The notes beneath the pieces were generated by a model. That model was not told the DNA's origin and did no database searches. It saw nothing but the letters and a program-made list of their open reading frames with translations. The translations under genes and the position numbers were made by a program. A stretch of 60,000 bases of DNA from Glandiceps talaboti (Eukaryota > Hemichordata > Enteropneusta > Spengelidae), in contig NC_135549.1 in the NCBI RefSeq assembly GCF_964340395.1, forward strand, positions 18,883,842 to 18,943,841, written 5' to 3'. Positions 1 to 12,587 of this stretch are shown piece by piece. Each line of letters begins with the position of its first letter. The first letter of the stretch is position 1.

Positions 1-3
1 TAC

Positions 4-490
4 CTAGCTGCAATAATTGTAGCGTTTGATGCGATTTTGAGGGCCTTTTCGTCTATTTTTGTGCCTTTTTTCGTTCCGACGTTTAACCCGAATCAAACGC
101 TACAATTCCTCTAATGCAAACGCAAATAGACGAGACCACGTTGAAAACGTGAGCGAGGCGTCAGCGTACTACCCGTTTCAAAATGCTGCACGCCTTGCTA
201 CATTTGCCGATTTTGACGGAATTGGGGTACCTCTGATCACTTCTTGGGTCTTGAAGGCTCCGTAATTAATGCTGGCGTTAGGAAATGTCCGATATTTTGC
301 CAGGTAAGGCGTAATTTAGCAGAAAAGTCCGCCCAACTTTGCGATTCAGATCTGAATCGGTTCCGTCTATTTGCGTTTGCATTAGTGGAATTGTAGCGTT
401 TGATTCGGGTTAAACGTCGGAACGAAAAAAGGTACAAAAATAGACGAAAAAGCCCTCAAAATCGCATCAAACGCTACAATTGCAGCTAGC
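4..490. mobile_element. Foldback/MITE-like element with ~130-bp terminal inverted repeats
   Basis: Bases 4-132 reappear as the reverse complement at 363-489 with only a handful of mismatches and a 2-3 bp indel. Each arm carries its own smaller inverted repeat: TTGTAGCGTTTGATNCG near the outer end and its near-complement CGAATCAAACGCTACAA about 60 bp inside, so the element is a nested palindrome. The 230-bp centre shows no coding potential. No transposase is present, so it is non-autonomous. The outer boundary and target duplication cannot be judged because the element touches the window edge. Confidence 0.75.
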
Positions 491-1309
491 ATGTGTACGA
501 ATAGGTCACAGCCAAACAAGTCCAAATGAACACCTTTTATTACAAATGTACCGGTATAATAGCAAGCAAAAACCCATCGACTAAAGATAATACAATTTCT
601 GATACACTTACCGCAATTGTTTGATATTATAACGATATCTCTGTCCAAGTTGTGATATGGGTTTTGTGACCTGTGTTCGTGTGCACTAACGGACAGCAAA
701 TACGTGTCTACGGTAGCAGTTATAACTGGTGCTTTGTTTCACGAGTTAGAACTATAAAGCATATGCAAATATGAAAGTCTCTTGAAGCATGTCTCAAACT
801 TATTCCATCTGGGCGTCATTTGAATATTATTGCAGCAATCAATAGATCAGCTTGCACTGACAAAAAGATCACATTTGTGTTTTTTTCCTACACAGGTCAT
901 TGAAGCCTCCAGTTGACATCTAGCATAACGTCACGGGATCAAACATTTGATTTGTTCACATTTGAATATGAAAACGATGCATTCAACAATTTCCACATCA
1001 TATTGATCATCAGTTTAAAAATAAATCTGTGTCTTTTACTTTCAGAATCATGACATTATTGATAAAGAGAGCTCAATAGTTGCCTCGCAAGAATATTGAA
1101 CAATTTAGAAATATGCTTTAAAATGTAATGCATTCTGACACCTGACTAAGTGAACACGTCATATGTAAATGCAGTTATCAAAGGTAAGGTATACATTTTA
1201 ATATATGAACATAGTCTGCGATGGTATATTTTTATAAATTTACATACAATTAAATGATAAAGTTAAACAATTAGCAGTACATTTCACTGTTTCAATAAAT
1301 CAAGCCTCA
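491..1309. other. Intergenic sequence and 3' flank of SLC22 copy A
   Basis: No gene is visible. Roughly 1,150-1,309 is similar to the sequence just 3' of SLC22 copy B (about 32,680-32,827), so it is probably 3' UTR duplicated with the gene. No convincing canonical poly(A) signal was found on the minus strand. Confidence 0.5.
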
Positions 1310-2232
1310 TCACTGTGTCTTGTCTATGATTAACTCATCACCGATTGTACCGTACTTCATCTGTTTTTTCCAGATCACAGAGTTTGAGTTTGGTTCATTT
1401 TTATCCGACAGCAATCTTTGCTTCTCTTCCACCAGGTTTACCTTTGCATGTTCCTTCTCATTTTGTTTGTAAGTTTCCCTAAAAAAATAACAACATCGAT
1501 CTTTATAGTTTCCTATTTAATTTTGAGCGTGTATTTTATTCTTGTCAATGGCTTAGAACTAATAGTTAATTTAACCACTATACAATGGAATATAAATGTG
1601 GCGTATGTAAAAAAAACCACCTTGATCATGCAGTAACTTAGGATCAAAGGCTCCAACTGAACATTTTGTTTTTACGATTATAGAATAAATCTGAAATTAA
1701 TCGTCGAAAGAATAATTGCCTGTTATGTAACCTAGTAAGTATAATTGCAATTTTGCTTACGTTCCAAATACTTCCCCTTCTTCAATTGTTCCGGGTAGTC
1801 TTTCATTTCTTGTTTCTGGTAGAAAGGGTGCTGTTAATCCAGCGATCACTGATATACCAAACATTATAACAAAGGGTAGTGGAGCCCAGTGAACTTCGAG
1901 TAACATGGCATACGGCGAAATGATGTTGCCAACACCAGAACACATCGACGACACACCCATGCCTGCATTTCTGTCAAAATGACATTTCAAATTGGTTAGT
2001 AAAATCCACATATCTATCCACAACAGATTCATTGAATATGAATCCCCCACCAAGGAATTACGCTTTTGTTCATCAATTCTCCACTATTAAGCTTGCGTTA
2101 AAGCGCTTTGCATTGGTTCTAGGTGTACATGTGTGCATTTGTGTGTTATCGTTATCTCATGTACTTGTGTGTTTCTTCAAATGATAAGGTCTGCCCATCC
2201 GTCCATATGTCAGTCAGTCAGTCAGTCAGTCA

Positions 2233-2288
<56 letters not shown>

Positions 2289-5200
2289 GATTGACTGAAT
2301 GTATGCATGTAATAGTATGTTATGTTGTTGTTTATTAAGGAGTCCTATGTATGTATGTATGTATGTATGTATGTATGTATGTATGTGTCATCTAAAGAAC
2401 CACAGGTTGGGTTTACTTCAATGAGATGAATCTTAATACACTTTTTAATGCAAAGTCTGTGCATAATCATAATAACATAATTTGCAAATATATTAATCAA
2501 ACATGACGTTTCATGTCCAGAAACAGAATGCAAATAAGTACATATAGCATACATTTAGTAAGAGGATCTACAATATCTCAACAATATACCTAACAACAGT
2601 TGGATATATTTCTGGACTGTAAACGTAGATAACCATGAATACTGCAGAAATACAAAATTTAGATAGCAGGACCATTGCTGTGGCGACGTTGGGATTTTCT
2701 GAGAAGAGAAATTACACTTTGTTTAGGGAACGAGTGGAATTTACGGAGGGGGGGGGGGCTGAGGAGAAAGTATTTTGTGACATTTGTTTTCGCAGCCCCC
2801 CCCCCCCCCCCTTCATGCTCTCAAAACATTTCATGCCTCCCGAAATAAGATTATATGCATGTAAGACATACACAAACACATTCCCATGGCTGTCACCTGC
2901 CTAATAATTAAATATAGGGTTACAAACTTATTGCGGCGAAGCTTCAGGAACCTTTTACAAATATCGTTGGTAAATGACCACTCCTGAGGTTTAATTTGGT
3001 TCAAATCATGAGCTAAGTATTTTATGCCCCCCTTCCTACGTCCATTTTCGTGGCCCCCATTTTTCTTTCCTGTAAATTCTGTTTGTTACCTTATAGTCGT
3101 ATGAGCATTGATTGGTTTCCGCAAAAATCACCCCCCCCCAAAAAAAAAACAACAACAACAACAAACAAAAACAAAAAAACCCAAACAAACAAAACAAACA
3201 AACAGTACAGCGCATGTCTGTCACTATGAGTCTAATTGATTATCTCAATAAACAGCTGAAGGTATGGAGACTGGCATTTCAATTTATGTCTTTAAAGATT
3301 TTGATACTATATTTAGATGTTATTCCCCAATATTTGTCTTCATTCAGCCAACGACAATGCGAGTGACCTAAGGGGCCTTGTCACTACGAGTCACTTCTAA
3401 GACTATGATAATTAAACCAACGATCATATCAACATGTTGCGACAACAGTTTTTTTTGTTTGTGTTTATCTTTTAATTAAGCGTAGGCTCAATTGCCAGAG
3501 TAATATGGCCGCAGAGAGCACTGCAATCACACGACGATGTGTACATTTAAATGCATCACGACTTTGTTAAATTATCCAATGTTCCCTTTTTACACAATCT
3601 CCAACAGCTTGTTTGATCCAGCTGTGATCAACTCGACGTATTCGTCAGTAACTTTGGTTGACAGTTTGGATAAACAACAAATACTATACAAAAATATTAT
3701 GCAATGTTCGTATGTATTTCCAGATTGAGTAATGTACAGCATTGGTAAAGTTTATGTTGAGACAAATGAATTGGGTTTTAATGATTAGCAATCATACATA
3801 CGGGGTATTATACTGAGTATCAATGCTATACTACAAATGATGTGACACCCAGCCAGTGACCAACGTCTGCCGATAACACCCATTAACCACCATGCCAATA
3901 AACGTGCTGGGATTTCCACAAACCCTGATAGGATAAACGTTATGTATGGGTTGCTTCCAATTTGATCAGTGTTTAGAGAGATGCCGTAAAATACGAAACC
4001 AGTGGTGAACCTGAGAGAAAAATATTAAACAGAATATTTTTCGACATTATTGAATGACAAGATTGATTGCATTTAGCATAGAAAATAAGTTGGAGCGAGT
4101 GCTGTTTGTGATATATTTACACACACACACACACACACACACATAACGTCACTCAGCTATTTCTGCTTACCAACTGTAACATATAACCAATGTCCTAATT
4201 CGTAATCTTGGCGTTTTCAGAAGATCAAACAATGTATATTTACGTTCCTGAAAAAGATGAATGAAAAACGTGTGTATGTAAATTTGTATAGATTTAAATA
4301 GCTTACTCTTACAAGTATCTAATTATATATTTACCTACCATGGTCAACTATTCCACTATTTCTATGAGAAGCGTTTGTATTTCCACTGATAAATTGTCAC
4401 TACAGATATCGAATAAATAGATCTCTTTGAAAAATCATAACAAACCTTTGGTGTGTCGACTTCTCTTTTGAAATTCATTTTCTTTTCCTCTTCAAAGATA
4501 TTTTCCGGCAACGTTGTCTTATTAAACTTAGCAAAACGCTTGAGGACTTTCTCACATTTGTCGTATTTGTGCTTTTGCATTAACCACATGGGGGATTCTG
4601 TGATGAGACTGGTAAATGTAACAACATGCCATATATCTCTATTTTATAGAATGACACAATTTGTATGAATATAAAAAATTATTAGAAATGTATCCAACTG
4701 TAGAAGTTTACCATGCTCATGTATATTCTCACATATTTTTCTTTATAATTCTTGCTGTTTTCTGATGCTTGGTATATTACTGATTCGAAAATCGTCAAAA
4801 AAATATGAGTACGACAATCTTGACACTAGTAAATTAATATTCAACACATTCATGTTCTTTTCCTTTTTTTCAGCAAAGTACATGTCTATAACGATTTCAA
4901 TTAAATGAAAAGGAAATGCACTTACAAAACAAGAGGTAATAAAGCCGCCCAAACAATACCACCAATCAGTTGAATTTTCCGCCAATGTCCACTGCACAGC
5001 CACGCTATCACGCCCAATAACATATAGCATATACAAGTACTTATGCTCATGAGAGTAGCACACATAGTTCTGTATTTAGTTCCTACCATTTCTATACCTA
5101 GAAGTGTGATGAAATATAGCAATGCCGTTTCTTTCGTATCATTCGAACAGGCAAACTGGAAGCGGTATGTATTGAACATTATAATGATAAAATCATCGAA

Positions 5201-7164
5201 ATATGAAATCATTTGTTTGTTTGATTGATTGATTGATTAATTCAGAATGTAATGAATCATTAGTTGGGAATGAAATTAATATCAGAAAAAATGGGTACGT
5301 AACTAGGTAAAATAATGACGACGATTGGTAATTCTTTGTCACCACTATCGAAATTAAAATTCGTTCGCTTCTCAGTGTGTTAGTATGTGTTTGTGTATGT
5401 CTCTGAATTCATATGACTTGTGTTTTGTGTCTGAGAAGGTAAGTCAGAGCTCTTTAATTTGTCAACATGTTTCAAAATGAAAATGACATGGAATTGAAAC
5501 TTACTTAAAACTAAGCCAGACATATACATTGCCATTGGAAATAAACCAAGACAAAATTGTCCTATGATAAATACAACATAGGTGGGTGAAAATGCAGTTC
5601 CTAATGATACGACAACGCTGAGTGTTAGGGTAATTATGAAAACAATCCTCCTTCCAAATCTAATGTGAAAGAACAAAGTAAAAACGTTAGATTTCCATGG
5701 CCAACTGATTGCATTATCATTAAAATGACAAGTGAGAAGATTAATGAATGAATGAATGAATAACCAATGGGGTTGTCAGAATTTCATTTGATACAGAACG
5801 GATGTCAGCCCTATGTTACTTATTAAGATGGTATGAAAACGCGAACGTCTCAATTTATCGGAATATTAAACTAAACATTTTTATCGAATAATGCTTAGAA
5901 AGTTGATCATTAAATCATTTAATAACATAAATCAAGGTAAGTAAAAGATTAAAATGTAACAGTGATATGACAAATCAACCATGGAATGGTAGTATTTAAG
6001 TTTTTTGAAACATTAAGTTATAGGACAAAGATCCAGAACAAATTTTCATTTTTCATTTGCAAGTTTGGTCATGCGTTAATGATCTTTGTTTTAAAAAAAT
6101 TATTGACATCTATTCATGTATCCTATACGAAACATGTTTGCCTACATTCTACAATTTTTCGTGTAAGTTATGTCGATTTACATTGCAATTCTACATCAAC
6201 GTGATTCCAAGTTGAATGGAACGTTTGAAAAGTATAAACTCACATATCAGATATTTGGCCGAATACCACAACACCGATCAAGTTACCAAGTGGAACAATG
6301 GACTTGGACAGTTGTTTCATCCAATCATTATCGCAAACCAGATCATACTGTACTGACAAATAAAAATGTAGACTTACTATCATATTGCAAATCATTACTA
6401 TTTGTTTTTCGTTCTGAAGGTGACACTCTGAGTGAAAGTAAATATTGTACAACGTTCACAGTATTTTCACTATTTTTCATACATTGTAACATTACAGAAA
6501 TCATACTTTAATGCAACCGAATATACTCTTTAGTCACTGTCACCTCTTTTGCTGAGACATGTTCAAATCCAATTAGTTATCATGCCAATGATGTGCTACC
6601 AATTGTAATAAGTAGTATACAGCCATCCAAAATTTCTTGTGCAAATGCTTTCAGTTACACGCCTTATATGTCACACTGATATGTATTGCACCTAATAGTG
6701 TATTTTTCAGATCAAACATTCAAGTTGTCTTAAAGATATCCAAGACTTTTCATTCAACAATAATTCGTTACACCCACCTCAAAAACAACGGTATTTTCAT
6801 ACCAAGTGTTGTCGTAAACCCATCCTTGATCACAACTTAGTGTATCGTTGCTACGAGGGAAGCAAACCTCAGCAGACACTTCCTGGGATGCATTAACATG
6901 TACATTGTATCTTTTGCATTTGTTCCAGACGATATCATCACCAACCATAGTGTACGGAATTGTGCAATTCTTTACTGGAGATACATCGGTATATGTTTGG
7001 TTGTTATACACTCTACAGTAGTGGTCAGCTGATGCACTGTAGAAAGTGTTACCTAACTGTGCGAATATTATAAATCCACTAACCAATAAAATGAAAGCAA
7101 AATGAAGCTTTTGGTAACGACCAAACGTGCCTACGGTGTCTAGGACTTCCTCGAACTGTTTCAT
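1310..7164 (-). CDS. SLC22-like: SLC22-family organic ion transporter, copy A (10 coding exons, 584 aa)
   Basis: A major-facilitator transporter of the SLC22 (organic cation/anion/carnitine) family, expected in the plasma membrane; the substrate cannot be inferred. Exons on the minus strand: 7164-6778, 6347-6244, 5659-5505, 5097-4926, 4608-4446, 4247-4171, 4010-3802, 2698-2590, 1970-1761, 1478-1310. All junctions have GT-AG sites, the phases agree, and the sum is 1,755 nt with one terminal stop. Visible hallmarks: N-terminal FEEVL..GTFGRYQK; a large Cys-rich extracellular loop with four N-glycosylation sequons (NQT, NCT, NAS, NDT); the MFS loop motif GQISDIFGRR spanning exons 2-3; [25 protein letters not shown]; and the closing [14 protein letters not shown] signature, followed by a charged cytosolic tail. 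Length and the 104/155/172/109-nt exon sizes are family-typical. The ATG has A at -3 and lies 12 nt after a splice acceptor, implying a noncoding leader exon. Confidence 0.93.
2215..2385. repeat. Tetranucleotide microsatellites (CAGT/CTGT)n and (GTAT)n
   Basis: Two pure tetranucleotide tracts, about 2,215-2,288 and 2,346-2,387, in an intron of SLC22 copy A (between exons 8 and 9). Confidence 0.9.
2748..2812. repeat. G-run / C-run inverted pair
   Basis: A run of nine or more G followed by CTG is matched about 45 bp later by CAG followed by about 14 C. This gives a potential 12-bp GC-only stem in the intron just upstream of exon 8 of copy A. Confidence 0.6.
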
Positions 7165-7344
7165 TGTGGTTAGTTACTGTACAAAACAAAATGACGGTTA
7201 GTAATTATATTAATCTCTGAAGACACTCTTGATCGAGGAAAACATTTTGGTATGGGTAAAAATTGTCACGTTCTGTTATTTATCAAACATTTTTTAACTT
7301 AATGATTTCTTTCATGCTTTGTTTAGATAATGATGTCACAGATC

Positions 7345-7396
<52 letters not shown>

Positions 7397-7914
7397 TAGG
7401 TAGACAGACAGGAGGACAGAGATATAGATGAACAGACATCGTTTTCCCAATGCTTCCATTTGATTTGATTTGAATTGGATCTTATTCATCTATACCGAAC
7501 ATTGCAGACATTAACTAATCTAGTCTAACCACTCGAAATTTACTACAATAATTTACGATATTATTAACATGAAAGTATTATGTGACTGCTAAACCGTCTC
7601 ACAGGAACACGATAGTCCAACACGATAGAAATAAACAACAAAAAACAAAACAAAACATGACTAATAATATACGAAAATAGTCTAAGAACACATTACGAAA
7701 TCATATATTGATCACGAAGCACATCTTAACAATCTTTATTGCAAATTTCTCTGACTCGTGTGCTACTAACTTTGTTCAAAATATTGTTCTATAACTGTGA
7801 ACCAATTAACTTGATTTTGACTTACCAATGCAAATATGGTATCGAGGTACATGAAGAGTCCCGTTAAATTCCCCCTTTTAGTTTGTGGTTTAGTTTAGAT
7901 GCCAACGTTTAAAT

Positions 7915-7957
<43 letters not shown>

Positions 7958-7958
7958 G
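7345..7958. repeat. Leader intron of SLC22 copy A with (CAGA)n and (CTGT)n microsatellites
   Basis: The tracts are at about 7,349-7,413 and 7,917-7,958. The rest of 7,177-9,325 is read as the intron between the noncoding leader exon and coding exon 1. It contains a block at about 8,710-8,800 that is conserved at 31,040-31,130 and 49,617-49,700, upstream of the other SLC22 copies. Confidence 0.6.
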
Positions 7959-9325
7959 CATTATCTCATAGGCAGTCCCATCCACTGTCTATCTAAAGAA
8001 CGATTTTCAAATGAAATAAAATGATAATACATGATATATAATTGAAATAATTCAATTTTGAGGTAAATCCGTGCATATTGATTATTACAGAATATTTTCT
8101 CATTTTGTTTCCTGAGATTTAGGCACTGATAAATGCCATAGTTACTCCCATCAATCATTACTATAATGTTACATTTAAGTGAACTGTGAGCAAAAGTCCC
8201 GTATGTTAATTAATATAATTAGCACTTTCTGTAAAATCGTTTCTCAGTTTTGCCTTCTCTTTTAACAAATTTATATACGAGAGCACATTCCCTTCGTATC
8301 AGTTTATTAGTTAAAGACCAAACGTAAGTAATTATTATAAAGCTCAAAGCACCAATGCCGCATTCACATGATTTGAAATAAATTTCACCCATTTACTGTC
8401 AATACACATTTATTCGGTATATCTTGATAATTTTGCAATTTAACTATGCAGGTCATAAACTCACAGAAGATGGTTGTCCAGAGCAAACAGCACCTGTCAA
8501 TTGAGTACATGAAAAGATTAAATATATACAGGTGTAGATTTGATAATATTCTAATTTAAAGAAGAAGACATTTAAAAGATTAATATGGGACATCTGAACA
8601 CTTTCTTTTTTAAACACCTCCACATGGTCGAAGGTCAAAGAATGGATAATTTTCAAATACAAACCTCTCTTTCCTTATATCATTACCCTTAGAATTACTT
8701 CATTGACCTTTACACCACACGTCAAAAAAACACATGACTTGCATAAAACATTTGATAGATTGCTAGCAACACTTCCAAGTCACATTAAAGAGTCTGGTCA
8801 TCAGAAGTGTTTCGTTCCAAATAGCAACAGTTTGGCCCAACATTATAAAAATACAGAAGTGATGACAATTTAACCTCCTAGAAGCAGCTAGAATTGTAGC
8901 AACAAAAGGTAAGTGTAAATAGACACATTGATCTTCACACCACCAGGAAATACGTGTTTAACGGCTATATATCGACCAAAAATATATGGAGAATGTATGA
9001 ACTTTGGTAACTTTCTACTAGGCAGTATTATTGAAACGAAAAAGCCATTGAATAAGGGAGGAGCGCCCTTGGACATATGCCGAGGGAGTTCTTTTCTTGT
9101 CCCATGCCTCATCGGCATGATCTTAATGTATTAGTTATCGCCTGTGTGTACGTCCGCTGTATGATCGTCACGACTGCGCAGTAGTAAACGTAAAATTAGT
9201 TCAGTCGCATGTTACTAAACAAACCTAGGCATAACTTCGCGAAAGTTGTATAAACCCAAAATTATAAAGTGGCATATGCAGTATATTTTAAAATAAATTA
9301 AGGGAAATTTACATGAAACACTTAC

Positions 9326-9425
9326 TCGTTGCTTGTTGAGGCTGGTTGTCTGCACACCGAATTGTCTTCTGAGGTGGATTTATGAACCTTGGCCTGTTAC
9401 TGGACACATTTTTGACATATACTCA
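9326..9425 (-). other. Putative noncoding leader exon of SLC22 copy A
   Basis: A block of about 100 bp is conserved in the same relative place upstream of all three SLC22 copies (here, 31,393-31,500 and 50,189-50,300) while its surroundings diverge. On the minus strand it ends in a consensus donor (CAACGA followed by GTAAGT). Coding exon 1 starts 12 nt after an acceptor, so a leader exon splicing to it is required; this block is the best candidate. The transcription start is not resolved. Trans-splicing of a spliced leader is the alternative source of the 5' end. Confidence 0.5.
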
Positions 9426-11104
9426 AATAGGACATTATTTATGTTGACAGGTGTGTGCGTATTACACAATACACACGATACTGTCATTACTACACTAACA
9501 GAAAATTCGCATGTAGGCGATTAACAGAGTTTAGCTTAAGTCACAGAGTTAGATGGTCAACATACTATGGGTCAATAACAGTCTTCCGAGGAACTGTCTT
9601 GACATCAGTCCCGTTCTGAGCTCCATCACGTACTTGCCTCCACCTGTACCTTGTGTATCATGCGGCTATCGATGACACTCTTATCAGGACAGACCCACGA
9701 AAAAATGATATTCCGTGGAGGAATAATTTTTAATAATATTTTGTCAAAAATGTGTATGATACTTTATGTGTGCCCTCTGATATTTTTTTAAATGTGAAAC
9801 AACAGAAAAATGCAAAACGCTTTTACGACATCGTGTGTACAATTGACTACTCTCAGTGCAAAATATGCCAAGTAATTCATAAATTTACACGACTGTAACA
9901 CTATTATTACGTATACGTGCACTGTCTGTATTCTTTATTAATCTATTAAGGGAGGTGATCTTATATTATTCAAGTCGGCGACCTGTGTTGCCCGCCCGTC
10001 CAAAGTTCTCGACGAGCTGTACATTCATCCACACCGGCTGCGTCCTGTCTCACGAAATTAGGTTCATGTTACACTGTTGCGTCGAAGAACACGTAGCGAG
10101 CACGAAATGTAGTAACATGTCCTTAACCTACTTGACCTACAGAGGAGTGCACTAGTGGTGCCGATCACCAATTGTATGGTAGACCACTGCTAGTGAGTGT
10201 TTAGTTTCGACACAAAAATAAGTATTCATAAAACACGTTCACAAATTAAATATTCTACATTGTAGACGGTGTATTGACACACGTAAACTTAGTCGCAAGC
10301 ACAGGTCTGGTATAGCCTGACGAGACATATGAATATTGGGGTTAACAGAGAGTCGAACTCTTCGTAATTACGCGATTTATTTCGTAAAATCTGTATCACC
10401 CTGTATTATTATTTAGACGGATAAGTTTATCGGAAAAATACTATTTATTCTAGCTGGACCAGTGTAATTACTTATTCTGAAATATTTTATGATAAGGAAG
10501 ATCAACAAAACGTCGGATGTCATCCGGCAAAGCTAATCTAAATCAACATCAGACAACGGCATGAAGTTTTATACAAAGAGTTCGAACACTTCCATGATAT
10601 ATATATATATTCATATATATTCGCGATCCATCAAAGCTTAACGTCGATAAATAAATTTCGTATTGAGAAAACACATGAACGCATTTCTACTAGTTGTTGA
10701 ATATTCGATGCCATTTGTATATTTTTACACATCTACCCATCAAGTCGCAACTGACGTGCAAAAATACATATCGAAATAGTTTATAATGATTTTTATGACT
10801 ACCCGATCATACACAACATTTCACATTCATTTGACATTTCTAAGGGCAAAATGAATGTCCGATGTTCAAGGAATGGATCAAAGAATTTGGTTACCTATCA
10901 TACAACGATGTCGATGTGTATTCATTGAACTGTTTGACTCAGCATATACTAAAATACAATATAATGGGGTGATATTCAGATTACCGACGCTCATTACTAT
11001 TAATGTTATTTTAAAGAAATATATCAAAAATACTTTACAAGCAAGTTATTCTCCCACTAATACAAATGGTTATGGTTTCCAGGTTAATGTATGTAAGAGT
11101 GTAT
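9426..11104. other. No gene recognised
   Basis: AT-rich sequence with short reading frames only. Similarity to the upstream regions of SLC22 copies B and C runs to about 9,945 and then stops, marking the probable edge of the tandem duplication. Nothing else could be assigned. Confidence 0.5.
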
Positions 11105-12070
11105 GATACTGCTTAATTACTGAATATCGTTCATTATTCAAAATACTCATTAAAGATAAATGTTGTAGCAACAAACTTCATAGGACAGGTGCGTATTATT
11201 ATGGTTGATGTATGTATCATATTATACGAAATTTGAAGCTTGCATTGTTAAGATACAACCTAGTTACCTAAAATCATTAATTATGCAAATTTTCATTAAA
11301 ACTAAGGTAATAAAAATTTTATAGGACATATCCGCTTTGTTATGGTTAACGTATGTACTAAATTGTATTGAAATTGAAGTATGCAGTCTTAAGATACTAG
11401 TATTGCCTAATTACAGAAAATAATTAATTATGCAAATTATTCATTAACACTGTAAGGTACATCAACTAACTTTATAGGACATACATAATTTGTTATGGTT
11501 AATGTATGTACTGAATTGTATTGAAATTGAAGTATGCAGTCGTAAGATATAGCCTAATTACCGAAAATCATTAATTATGCAAATTATTCATTAACACTGT
11601 ACGGTGCATCAACAAACTTGATAGGACATATGTGTTTTCTTATGGTTAACGTATGTACTAAATTATGTTGAATTTGAAGTATGTATTCTTAAGATATGGC
11701 CTAATTACCAAAAATAATTAAGTATGCAAATTATTCATTTACGCTGTAAGATACATCAACGAATTTTATAGGACAAATGTGTGTTGTTATGTTTAACGAA
11801 TATGCTAAATTATATTGAAATTGAAGTATGCAGTCTTAAGATATTGCGTAATTAGTTGATTTCATTAATATGCAAATTTTTCTACTTAAACATTAACAGA
11901 TCTGGCTCAAAACCTAATCAGGTCTAGCTATTACCCTAAAGATTATATATCCCAAATTTCATTACAATTGAGCCAGCCGATATTTAGAAAATGATGACAC
12001 AGACAGACAGACAGACAGACAGACTGACAAACATTCCCCTTTTAATACCTCCCGTACCCTTACGGGAGGT
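11105..12070 (+). mobile_element. Helentron-associated (HINE-like) non-autonomous element: 148-bp tandem repeats, (CAGA)n tract, terminal hairpin
   Basis: About 5.5 tandem copies of a 141-153 bp unit are visible from the recurring phrase ATAGGACA at about 11,180, 11,320, 11,474, 11,621 and 11,768 and the phrase TAATTATGCAAAT in each unit. They are followed by a unique stretch, a (CAGA)n microsatellite at 12,000-12,024, and a perfect 10-bp stem with a 4-nt loop at 12,047-12,070. Core tandem repeats, then a tetranucleotide tract, then a 3' hairpin is the layout known for Helentron-associated elements (DINE-1, bivalve pearl elements). A decayed relative lies at about 36,350-36,685. The 5' end is not resolved. 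Confidence 0.6.
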
Positions 12071-12536
12071 AAAAATGGCGGACAATTCAAGGTTACGCTA
12101 ATACTGAAACAAATAAACGAGAAACGACCTGTCTTTAAACACAGACACCAAGTGACTCTTATATTTATAAAGTAGGTAAATCTCTGGCATCCCCGTAACT
12201 GCTAGAAAATGTGTAGCATGCGTAGGAACTGGGATGCTAGGTTGTATCCATGAAAATAGTCCGTAATTCGCCATCATTACTGCGTACACACTCAACTATA
12301 GAGGGCGACCTAACGGGGGGGGGGGTTGTTGTTGTGTACTGTTTAATCTACTTTTCGGCAAAACTACGTTATTCAGGCATTCTCTAAGTTTGAAATTTAG
12401 ATTTAAGTATGAATTTCAACCATACTTTACTACTGTAGATAGCACTCCTTGCAACATTACTTAGTTGTATTCAGTACTCCTATCCTTTATCTTTTCTTAC
12501 ACAGTCCCTCTATAACTGTGCTGTATATGATGCAAA

Positions 12537-12587
12537 GTTTTGTTCGGAGTGATCGCGTGGGAAGGCGGCGATCACTCCGAACAAAAC
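12537..12587. repeat. Perfect 20-bp inverted repeat with 11-nt loop
   Basis: Bases 12,537-12,556 are the exact reverse complement of 12,568-12,587. The loop is GTGGGAAGGCG. The hairpin is more GC-rich than its surroundings. Its function is unknown; it is not an obvious terminator, tRNA or microRNA precursor. Confidence 0.85.
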
